45,592 bases of DNA from contig CACJFA010000006.1 of the NCBI GenBank assembly GCA_902592545.1, positions 1 to 45,592 on the forward strand, in the 5' to 3' direction. A program made the position numbers and the translations under genes. Source of the stretch: an uncultured Pelagibacteraceae bacterium (GTDB taxonomy: Bacteria; Pseudomonadota; Alphaproteobacteria; Pelagibacterales; Pelagibacteraceae). Positions 15,649-22,175 of the stretch are shown piece after piece; the first letter of the stretch is position 1, and each line of letters starts with the position of its first letter. A model generated the notes under the pieces. That model was not told the DNA's origin. It worked only from the letters and a program-made list of their open reading frames with translations, and made no database searches.

Positions 15649-16950
15649 TTAGTCACGAATTGCGTATGCTATTACTCCTGTTTCTGTAACGTCAGTACCT
15701 TTGGTTTCAGCTTCTTTACTTAATCTAATTCCAAACGTAGCTTTCATTATTGACCAGATTACATAGGACACAGCAAACACAAAAATGTTAATTGAAAGTA
15801 CACCAATTAATTGTGCACTAAACGATGCATCAGTGTTTGTTAATGGCACTGCTAATGTTCCCCAAATACCAGCAAACATGTGAGCTGGAATTGCACCTAC
15901 AACATCGTCAAGTTTGAAACTGAATAATAATTTAGTTCCAAATACTACGATCAATCCACCTACAGCTCCAATGAAAATTGCTGCTAAAGGTGATGGCGCT
16001 AATGGTTCCGCTGTAACAGCTACAAGACCACCAATTGCTCCGTTTAACATTTGAATTACATCTGTTTTACCAAACATTAATCTTGTGATTATTGCAGCGG
16101 CCATAACACCTCCACAAGCAGCAAGATTTGTATTGATAAATATACTTGATACAGCAACTGCATCATCAAATGTTCCAATAGCTAGTTGAGATCCACCGTT
16201 GAATCCAAACCAACCTAACCATAATATAAATACTCCAACAGTTACTAATGGAATTGAAGAAGCAGCAAAAGGTTTAATTGCTTTCGCCTCACCTTTGCTA
16301 TCAAATCTTCCATATCTAGCACCTAACAACATGATACCTGCTAAAGCAGCTGCACCCCCTGTTGAGTGTACTAATGTCGAACCAGCAAAATCAGAGAAGC
16401 CTAGTTCTGCTAACCAGCCTCCACCCCATTGCCAACCCATAACGATTGGGTAAATTACTCCAGCTAAAATAGCTGCAAATAAGAAAAATGGCCATAGCTT
16501 AATTCTTTCAGCCATAGCACCTGAACAAATTGAAACTGTTGTGGCACAGAATACCATTTGGAAGAACCAGTCTGATCCATCAGCATAACCTGTATCAACT
16601 GCACTTGCATCTGACCAAGGTGTAAATGTTCCAATGTATCCTCCTTCAGGAATTCCATAAGCTAAATTATAACCAAAAAGCCAAAACATAATTCCGGCAA
16701 TTGAATATAGACCTATATTTTTAGCACAAATTACTGATACACTTTTTGAAGTTACCATACCAGATTCTAGCATCGCAAAACCTGCTGCCATGAACATGAC
16801 AAGGAAACCACAAATTAAAAATAGAAGCGAGTTAAATATCGCTTGAACTTCTCCAGAGACAGTTGTCTCTGCCATACCTGCACTACTCATGTTTAATAAA
16901 AATATTAAACTAAGAAGCGGTGCTGATATTTTTTTTATTATTTTAGTCAT
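15649..16950 (-). CDS. amtB: Ammonium transporter, upstream copy
   Basis: A 433-residue AmtB-family channel with an N-terminal signal-like segment (cleavage probably near SSAGMAE) and eleven spans. Pore motifs match the family: MLESGMVTSKS, DFAGSTLVHSTGGAAAL and VGAIPAHMFAGIWG carry the expected gate and histidine positions. It is clearly a paralogue of the next gene, so this is a tandem duplication that has diverged. The leader carries a hairpin that overlaps the ribosome-binding site, described separately. It may respond to nitrogen supply differently from the other copy. Confidence 0.95.
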   Translation of the reverse strand: MTKIIKKISAPLLSLIFLLNMSSAGMAETTVSGEVQAIFNSLLFLICGFLVMFMAAGFAMLESGMVTSKSVSVICAKNIGLYSIAGIMFWLFGYNLAYGIPEGGYIGTFTPWSDASAVDTGYADGSDWFFQMVFCATTVSICSGAMAERIKLWPFFLFAAILAGVIYPIVMGWQWGGGWLAELGFSDFAGSTLVHSTGGAAALAGIMLLGARYGRFDSKGEAKAIKPFAASSIPLVTVGVFILWLGWFGFNGGSQLAIGTFDDAVAVSSIFINTNLAACGGVMAAAIITRLMFGKTDVIQMLNGAIGGLVAVTAEPLAPSPLAAIFIGAVGGLIVVFGTKLLFSFKLDDVVGAIPAHMFAGIWGTLAVPLTNTDASFSAQLIGVLSINIFVFAVSYVIWSIMKATFGIRLSKEAETKGTDVTETGVIAYAIRD

Positions 16951-16951
16951 T

Positions 16952-16978
16952 AGACCTCCACTTGTTTAAGTGGTGTCT
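16952..16978 (-). promoter_or_regulatory. Hairpin sequestering the ribosome-binding site of upstream amtB
   Basis: On the minus strand CCACTT-AAAC-AAGTGG forms a 6-base-pair stem (16968-16973 with 16958-16963), extended by AGAC (16975-16978) pairing with GTCT (16952-16955) across a small internal loop. The GGAGG ribosome site overlaps the 3' arm of this structure, directly before the ATG at 16950. It could restrain translation. No ligand or protein partner can be named. Confidence 0.4.
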
Positions 16979-17025
16979 TATAGTTTTATTAATTTTTAAA
17001 ACTAACGCTGATTAGGAAAATTGGC

Positions 17026-17084
17026 TATGCAGTTTTTGCATATAGTAACAGCCCTAAACGTGTTTTTAAAACGTTAGGGCTGTT
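17026..17084 (-). other. Two tandem stem-loops downstream of the HU gene
   Basis: One stem pairs AACAGCCCTAA (17047-17057) with TTAGGGCTGTT (17074-17084), 11 perfect base pairs. A second pairs TATGCA (17026-17031) with TGCATA (17037-17042). On the HU transcript the T-run comes before the first stem rather than after it, so this is not a classical intrinsic terminator. It may be a 3'-end stabiliser or part of the amtB leader. Confidence 0.5.
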
Positions 17085-17094
17085 AAAAAAAATA

Positions 17095-17370
17095 TTATCT
17101 GTTGAATACTTCTTTTAAAGCTTTAGCTGGTAAGAATTTTACCTTTTGAGAAGCAGCAATTTGAATCTGCTCACCCGTTCTTGGGTTTCTTCCAACTCTT
17201 GCTTTTCTCTTAGCTACTTTGTACGTACCAAATCCAGCAATTTTTACTGAATCATCACCTTTTAGAGCATCTAAAATAGTGTTGGTAATTGTATCAAAAG
17301 TTCGCTCAGCATCTGCTTTGCTCAAATTTAATGAGCCAGAAAGCTTAGCAATTAGTTGTTTTTTGTTCAT
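17095..17370 (-). CDS. hup: HU-family DNA-binding protein
   Basis: Histone-like nucleoid protein of 91 residues. The body helix (MNKKQLIAKLSGSLNLSKA), the GFGTYKVAKRKAR segment and the DNA-minor-groove arm signature GRNPRTGEQIQI with the proline between beta strands are all present, followed by the KVKFLPAKALKE C-terminus. HU bends and packages DNA as a dimer. A GGAG ribosome site lies five bases before the ATG. The AACGTT repeats in its upstream spacer are noted separately. HU and IHF are close relatives; length and sequence favour HU. Confidence 0.95.
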   Translation of the reverse strand: MNKKQLIAKLSGSLNLSKADAERTFDTITNTILDALKGDDSVKIAGFGTYKVAKRKARVGRNPRTGEQIQIAASQKVKFLPAKALKEVFNR

Positions 17371-17411
17371 TTTAGCTCCGGTTTTGTTGATTAATATTTA
17401 TACTTGTCATA

Positions 17412-17515
17412 AACGTTGATAAATCAAGCTTTTTTTTAGTGTTTAGTTTTTTAAAACACACAATATGTTGTAAAAACTTAAATTAACGTTGGATTTATTG
17501 ACTTTTTTAAACGTT
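17412..17515. promoter_or_regulatory. HU promoter region with repeated AACGTT palindromes
   Basis: The 157-base spacer between rseP and hup contains three AACGTT palindromes (17412-17417, 17485-17490, 17510-17515), and a fourth lies beyond the gene at 17070-17075. In this AT-rich sequence a 6-mer with a CG step should be rare. On the minus strand the first copy lies between TTGATT and TATAAA, a plausible -35/-10 pair with a long spacer. Autoregulation is a guess. Confidence 0.35.
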
Positions 17516-17527
17516 TTATAATGTGAA

Positions 17528-18640
17528 TTATCTAAATAAACCTAGGTCTTTTAGATCATTAAATGTGGTGAAAAACATCAATGATAGCAACAAAAACAAT
17601 CCGATTCGAAAAAATCCTTCTTGAGTTTTTTGAGACAAAGGTCGGCCTAAAACTTTCTCAAAAGCATAAAACATTAAATGTCCTCCATCTAACATTGGTA
17701 TTGGAAATAGATTAATAAGACCCAAACTTATTGAAATATAAGCCATCATACTAATAAAAGCCAACACTCCAAACGTTGCAACTTGTCCAGAAATTTTAGC
17801 AATTCTAATTGGTCCTCCTAATTGAGAAGTATCTGCTTTACCTAAAATCATTCCTCCGATGTATTTAAGTGAGGAAACGCTTACAAAATAAACTTCATAA
17901 CCTGCATGATATAAAGCCTGAGCAGGTCCTAATTTAACATGGTTAACTTTATTATTGTAGGCACCAAGCTTAATACCTACCATTCTTTTATTTATTTTAT
18001 TTCCTAATCCATCATCACCTTCAACAATATTAGGTTTTACTTTTAATATTAATTCATCATAGGAACGCTTAACTTTAAAGTCTATAAAATCACCAGTAGA
18101 CATAGTGATAAACTTAGAAACTTCCATAATACTTTTAACTTCATTACCATCTATTTCTAAAATTATATCCTCAGCTTTTAGCCCTCCTGCCATTGCAGGA
18201 CTATCTTTTTGAACTTCGTTAATTACTGCAGGAGTAAAATCTTTGCCTATGAAAGTATAAATTGAAAAAAATATTACTATAGCTAATAAAAAATTAGCCA
18301 AAGGTCCTCCAAATACGATTAAAACTCTCTGATATAAAGGTTTTAAAATAAATAATTTTTCCCGTTCCTCTTCATTATATTTTTCTAATATTTCTTGATG
18401 ATCAGCTTGTGAATAAACATTCCTATCTCCAAAGAATTTTACATATCCGCCTAGAGGAATTGCACATATTTTCCATCTTGTGCCTGATTTATCATTCCAA
18501 CCAAATAACTCTTTACCAAAACCAATTGAAAAATCTGTAACACCTACTCCATATTTTCTTGCAAAATAGTAGTGTCCATATTCATGTATAAAAACTACTA
18601 CTAAGATAAGTATTAAAAATGGAATGATATAACTAAGCAT
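17528..18640 (-). CDS. rseP: Site-2 intramembrane metalloprotease RseP
   Basis: Zinc protease of the inner membrane that cuts anti-sigma factors and other membrane substrates. The HExxH motif is at residues 19-23 (HEYGH) within the first span, and the second zinc-ligand motif is NLFPIPMLDGGH near residue 320. One PDZ domain is visible at about residues 115-195 (SPAMAGGLKAEDIILEIDGN). E. coli RseP has two PDZ domains and about 450 residues, so this 370-residue protein is the shorter alphaproteobacterial form. It diverges from yajQ over 111 bases. Confidence 0.95.
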   Translation of the reverse strand: MLSYIIPFLILILVVVFIHEYGHYYFARKYGVGVTDFSIGFGKELFGWNDKSGTRWKICAIPLGGYVKFFGDRNVYSQADHQEILEKYNEEEREKLFILKPLYQRVLIVFGGPLANFLLAIVIFFSIYTFIGKDFTPAVINEVQKDSPAMAGGLKAEDIILEIDGNEVKSIMEVSKFITMSTGDFIDFKVKRSYDELILKVKPNIVEGDDGLGNKINKRMVGIKLGAYNNKVNHVKLGPAQALYHAGYEVYFVSVSSLKYIGGMILGKADTSQLGGPIRIAKISGQVATFGVLAFISMMAYISISLGLINLFPIPMLDGGHLMFYAFEKVLGRPLSQKTQEGFFRIGLFLLLSLMFFTTFNDLKDLGLFR

Positions 18641-18739
18641 ACGTTAAATATATTATTATTTACAATTAACTCAATAAGCTAAAATGCCTTATTATTACTA
18701 AATTTTATAATTTACTTTAAATTTTGATCATTAATACTG

Positions 18740-18745
18740 TATAAT
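18740..18745 (+). promoter_or_regulatory. Putative -10 element of yajQ
   Basis: A perfect TATAAT lies six bases before the yajQ ATG at 18752. A start site at the usual distance would fall on or next to the start codon, suggesting a leaderless or nearly leaderless message. No strong -35 is seen. Confidence 0.4.
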
Positions 18746-18751
18746 ATATTT

Positions 18752-19237
18752 ATGCCTTCATTTGATGTGATAAGTAAAATTAATTATCAAGAATTTGATA
18801 ATGCTTTAGCTAATTGTTTAAGAGAAATCAGTAACCGTTATGATTTTAAAGGACTTCATATTTCAATTGAACGAAAAGATAAATCAGTCACTACTAATGC
18901 GCCTGATGAATTAAAATTAAAGCAAGTAAATGAATTATTACAAACCCATTTAGTTAGAAGAAAAGTAGATCCAAGGGTTTTAGAAGTTAAAAGTTCAGAA
19001 GGAGCGTCAGGAGGATCGATTAGACAAGTCAGTGAATTAAAAGAGGGTATTAGCCAAGAAAATGCTAAAAAAGTAATTGCTGACATTAAAAAACTAAAAC
19101 TTAAAATTCAGATTAAAATCCAAGGCGATGAATTAAGAGTAGATGGTAAAAAGAGAGATGACCTTCAAGAAGCCATCGCTGCAATCAAAGCAATTGATAT
19201 AGGTCTTCCAATTGATTTTATTAATTTTAGAGACTAA
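18752..19237 (+). CDS. yajQ: YajQ-family nucleotide-binding protein
   Basis: A 161-residue protein of the YajQ/DUF520 family, made of two RNP-like domains. The start MPSFDVISKINYQEFDNALA, the NRYDFKG motif near residue 29 and the ending LPIDFINFRD are diagnostic. Some family members bind cyclic di-GMP and act with transcription factors; others are reported to bind nucleotides or tRNA. Which applies here is unknown. It ends one base before the convergent SRAP gene ends. Confidence 0.95.
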   Translation: MPSFDVISKINYQEFDNALANCLREISNRYDFKGLHISIERKDKSVTTNAPDELKLKQVNELLQTHLVRRKVDPRVLEVKSSEGASGGSIRQVSELKEGISQENAKKVIADIKKLKLKIQIKIQGDELRVDGKKRDDLQEAIAAIKAIDIGLPIDFINFRD

Positions 19238-19858
19238 TTAAACTTGTTGAATTAAAGATGCGCTATTATTTGTAGGCTTATTAACGTCTTTTGAAACTTC
19301 ATGAAAAATTAAATTAGGAATTTTACGTTCCTTTAAAAATGTAGAACCTTGTAATTCTAAATTTAAATAACGATTAATATCAGCTTGATTTAAAATAACT
19401 GGTTGTCGGTGATGAATTTCATTTATATTTTCTTTTGCTTCCTCTGTAATCAAACAGAACTGATCATTTTCATAGATGCCAGCGAAATAAATAGGATTGG
19501 TATCTTCACGGGTAAAATAATGAGGAATTTTTTCTTTTTCTTCTCTTTTCCACTCATAAAAACCATCTGCAACAGCAACACAACGATAGTTTTTTATTAG
19601 TTTTTTAAATGAAACCTTTTCATCAATGGTCTCAAGTCTTGCATTAATCAAAGCTTTAAAATCTTTTTCTTTAGCCCATCCAGGAACTAAACCCCATTGT
19701 AGATTTTCTAAAGTGTTTCCATTTTTATATTTTTTTATTACAGGTAGTTTTTGATATGGATGAGCGTTATAGTTTTCAGTATCTTCAACCTGAATTGCAG
19801 ATTTTACTAATTTATTTGTTTTTGTTACGGGGTTTTTTACTACGTATCTTCCACACAT
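19238..19858 (-). CDS. yedK: SRAP-domain abasic-site processing protein (YedK/HMCES family)
   Basis: Forms a covalent thiazolidine link with abasic sites in single-stranded DNA and protects them. The nucleophile is C2 (MCGRYVV), exposed once Met1 is removed. Other active-site residues are N72 in LINARLETI, E102 in GFYEWKR and a histidine at 149-150 in NEIHHRQPVIL. The 206-residue length is normal. Its ATG overlaps the stop of the TPR gene beside it by one base, both on the minus strand, so the two are likely co-transcribed. Confidence 0.93.
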   Translation of the reverse strand: MCGRYVVKNPVTKTNKLVKSAIQVEDTENYNAHPYQKLPVIKKYKNGNTLENLQWGLVPGWAKEKDFKALINARLETIDEKVSFKKLIKNYRCVAVADGFYEWKREEKEKIPHYFTREDTNPIYFAGIYENDQFCLITEEAKENINEIHHRQPVILNQADINRYLNLELQGSTFLKERKIPNLIFHEVSKDVNKPTNNSASLIQQV

Positions 19859-20403
19859 TATATTGTTTGTTGTTTCATTAATTCTTCTATTTGCTTAATC
19901 ATTATTTTTGGTGATCTCATAGCAGGGTAAATTTCTTGCGCTTGCTCATAACTTCTTATTGCTTTTTCATAATTTTTTAGCTGAATATTTACTAAACCCT
20001 GGCCTGCTAAAGCTCCAAAGTGTCTTTGTTCCAAGGCTAATACTTGATCTATATCATTTTGAGATTTTTCAAATTCTCCTAGCATATAAAGCACAGTTGC
20101 TCTTTTATTCCAAGCTTCAGCCCAACTTTGATCTAGATTAATAACCTCAGTAAAAATATCTTTTGCTTTTATATAGTTTTGATCTCTCACAAATTGAGAA
20201 CCCTCCTCTAATCTTGCAGTAAGTTTTTCATCTGTTGGATGAGTGCTCCACAAGGCCCAAATTTCTTGTTCAATTATAAAAGCTACTTTTGATTTATTTG
20301 CTTTTAACTCATTAAATAATTGGTTCAGTCTTGTATCTCTTTCGTTTGCTAAACTAACTTGTGAAAATAAATAAAACAAAATTACTAAGAATAACTTCTT
20401 CAT
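19858..20403 (-). CDS. Periplasmic TPR-repeat protein
   Basis: A 181-residue protein with a clear signal peptide (MKKLFLVILFYLFSQVSLA) and about three tetratricopeptide repeats in residues 65-165, for example AEAWNKRATVLYMLGEFEKS and GALAGQGLVNIQLKNYEKA. TPR proteins mediate protein contacts; this one is exported, with no catalytic domain. It is followed directly by the SRAP gene and preceded by another exported protein gene 40 bases away. Partner unknown. Confidence 0.85.
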   Translation of the reverse strand: MKKLFLVILFYLFSQVSLANERDTRLNQLFNELKANKSKVAFIIEQEIWALWSTHPTDEKLTARLEEGSQFVRDQNYIKAKDIFTEVINLDQSWAEAWNKRATVLYMLGEFEKSQNDIDQVLALEQRHFGALAGQGLVNIQLKNYEKAIRSYEQAQEIYPAMRSPKIMIKQIEELMKQQTI

Positions 20404-20443
20404 ATTGAGATATTATCAAATATTAGAATTAGAGTCTTTGGTC

Positions 20444-20899
20444 TTAAGTGTCTTTGTTGTTATTTTTACAACTATAAAAAGAAATATCTTTTTCTTTTTC
20501 ATCTTGTTTTATATTGGTTGTGATTTCGTGAATAAGTTCGCCTGTTTTTCTAGTATAGACTGCAGACTCAGAGTAATTCCTCTCTTTATCGAACGCTTGA
20601 ATTAAGAATATATCCTTATTCGAAATTTTAACCTCTAAATCAATTTTATTAAAAAATTCTGATAAATTTTTAACATTTAGAATATCTGGTGTTTTAGACT
20701 CGATTATTAACTTATTAATATCTTTTCTTTTAATTTGATCTTTTGTGAAAGATTCAAAGTTATGGTCTGGATTTTTTAAAATTACTTTTTCAAATTTACA
20801 ATTTAAGTTCAAATCAGAATTTAGTGTAATATTTGTATTTTGAGCTTGAGCAAAACTAAGGCAACATAATAAGCTAAATATTGATAGAAAGATTTTCAT
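20444..20899 (-). CDS. Exported hypothetical protein
   Basis: Not recognised. The 151 residues begin with a signal peptide (MKIFLSIFSLLCCLSFAQA) and continue with a small, mostly beta-rich mature domain. The mature part has cysteines at the front (LNCKFEKVIL) and near the end (SFYSCKNN), which could form a disulfide. The gene starts where the GDSL-esterase gene stops, so the two are probably co-transcribed. Lipid-binding or lipoprotein-like roles cannot be judged. Confidence 0.75.
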   Translation of the reverse strand: MKIFLSIFSLLCCLSFAQAQNTNITLNSDLNLNCKFEKVILKNPDHNFESFTKDQIKRKDINKLIIESKTPDILNVKNLSEFFNKIDLEVKISNKDIFLIQAFDKERNYSESAVYTRKTGELIHEITTNIKQDEKEKDISFYSCKNNNKDT

Positions 20900-21511
20900 T
20901 TAATTTATTATATTAATAATACTTTTTTTTATTGTTTCACTTACTTTTATTGTTCCATCTTTGTTGGGGTGTATACCGTCCTGTTGATTCAAACTTGGAT
21001 TAAGTGCCACACCTTCAAGAAGAAATGGGATTAACGCTAAATTATATTTTTTCGATAACTTTGGATAAATAGCATCAAACTCTTTTTTATATTTTTCCCC
21101 ATGAGTATCTGGTGCCATCATTCCAGCTAAAATAATTTTAATTTTTTTATTCTGAGCGACTTTTATTATTTGTTCTAAATTTTTTTCCGTTTCCTCTGGC
21201 TGGATTCCTCTAAGCATATCATTAGCACCTAATCCTAAAATAATTAAATCAATACCTGGCTCTGATAAACTCCAATCAGCTCTATTTAATCCTCCTGATG
21301 ACGTGCTACCAGAGACACTTCCATTAATGACTTTAATATTTAACCCAGCTTGCTTAAGATTGTTTTGTAAAACTATTGATAAATGCTGTTCTTTAGGTAA
21401 CCCATAACCGGCCATCAAACTATCACCAAATAAAACTACCTTTTCTATTGCGCTTGCGTTTATGTGCACTAGAAAGATTATCAAAATTTTTGTAAATAAA
21501 CTTTTGTTCAT
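20900..21511 (-). CDS. tesA: TesA-like GDSL/SGNH lysophospholipase-arylesterase
   Basis: Periplasmic SGNH hydrolase. From the ATG at 21511 the protein has 203 residues with a signal peptide ending near HINASA. The catalytic serine is S31 in VVLFGDSLMAGYGL; the block III motif GLGANDML and the Asp-His pair in DGIHPNKDG complete the SGNH set. A frame extension upstream to 21562 begins with TTG and lacks support; an AGAAGAG ribosome site before 21511 favours this start. It faces ybbA, as in E. coli tesA-ybbA-ybbP. The start codon shares the palindrome CATG (21509-21512) with the ybbA start. Confidence 0.92.
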   Translation of the reverse strand: MNKSLFTKILIIFLVHINASAIEKVVLFGDSLMAGYGLPKEQHLSIVLQNNLKQAGLNIKVINGSVSGSTSSGGLNRADWSLSEPGIDLIILGLGANDMLRGIQPEETEKNLEQIIKVAQNKKIKIILAGMMAPDTHGEKYKKEFDAIYPKLSKKYNLALIPFLLEGVALNPSLNQQDGIHPNKDGTIKVSETIKKSIINIIN

Positions 21512-22175
21512 GAGTACTCTTCTTAAATTAAAAAAAATAAATCTCAAATACCAAACTGGCAAAGATAGTATAAGTGTTTTAAAGAATATTGATTTAAATA
21601 TTAAGAAAAAGGAAACTGTTTCAGTAGTTGGAGAAAGTGGCTCAGGTAAAACAAGTTTAATAATGTTAATTGGAGGCTTAGAAAAACCAACCTCTGGTAA
21701 AATAATTTTTAATGATCAAGAAATAACTGGCCTTAGTGAAGATGAAGTATCTGAGATAAGAAAGAAAAATATTGGAATAATATTTCAATCTTTTTATTTG
21801 ATTCCTAATTACACAGCAGTTGAAAATGTTGCTTTAACGCTTGAACTTAATAATTTTAAAAATCCAGAAAAAGAAGCAAAGATTTTATTAGATCGTTTTG
21901 GTTTAAAACATCGTTTAAATAATTTACCAAGTCAATTATCAGGTGGTGAACAGCAACGGGTTGCTATCGCTAGAGCAATTGCGATGAAACCAGAACTAAT
22001 CTTAGCAGATGAACCAACAGGAAACTTAGATACTGAAAATTCTATTATGATTGCAAATATTTTATTTAAATATGTAAAAGAAGAAGGTTCTTCTTTAATC
22101 ATGGTAACTCATGATCCTAAGCTTGCAGACAAAGCTAAAAGAAAAATAAAAATAAAAGATGGAAAAATTAAATAA
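21510..22175 (+). CDS. ybbA: LolD/YbbA-type ABC transporter ATPase
   Basis: ABC ATPase of the MacB/LolD group, working with the next-encoded permease. Walker A is GESGSGKTS (about residues 37-45), the signature [16 protein letters not shown] is near 140, and Walker B ends [12 protein letters not shown]. The frame is open back to an ATG at 21462, but the family usually starts MSTLLxLKxI, matching the ATG at 21510. It overlaps ybbP by 17 bases. Known homologues are linked to lipid or precursor export beside tesA; the substrate is not settled. Confidence 0.92.
   Translation: MSTLLKLKKINLKYQTGKDSISVLKNIDLNIKKKETVSVVGESGSGKTSLIMLIGGLEKPTSGKIIFNDQEITGLSEDEVSEIRKKNIGIIFQSFYLIPNYTAVENVALTLELNNFKNPEKEAKILLDRFGLKHRLNNLPSQLSGGEQQRVAIARAIAMKPELILADEPTGNLDTENSIMIANILFKYVKEEGSSLIMVTHDPKLADKAKRKIKIKDGKIK

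Noticed and set aside
16199..16453. 84-residue open frame on the plus strand inside amtB
   Set aside because: It is the antisense of a conserved AmtB coding region, with proline/asparagine-rich composition typical of a mirrored membrane gene and no ribosome site.
17498..17522. TTGACT and TATAAT on the plus strand in the HU-rseP spacer, as a promoter
   Set aside because: The spacing is only 13 bases and it would transcribe against rseP; no plus-strand gene follows.
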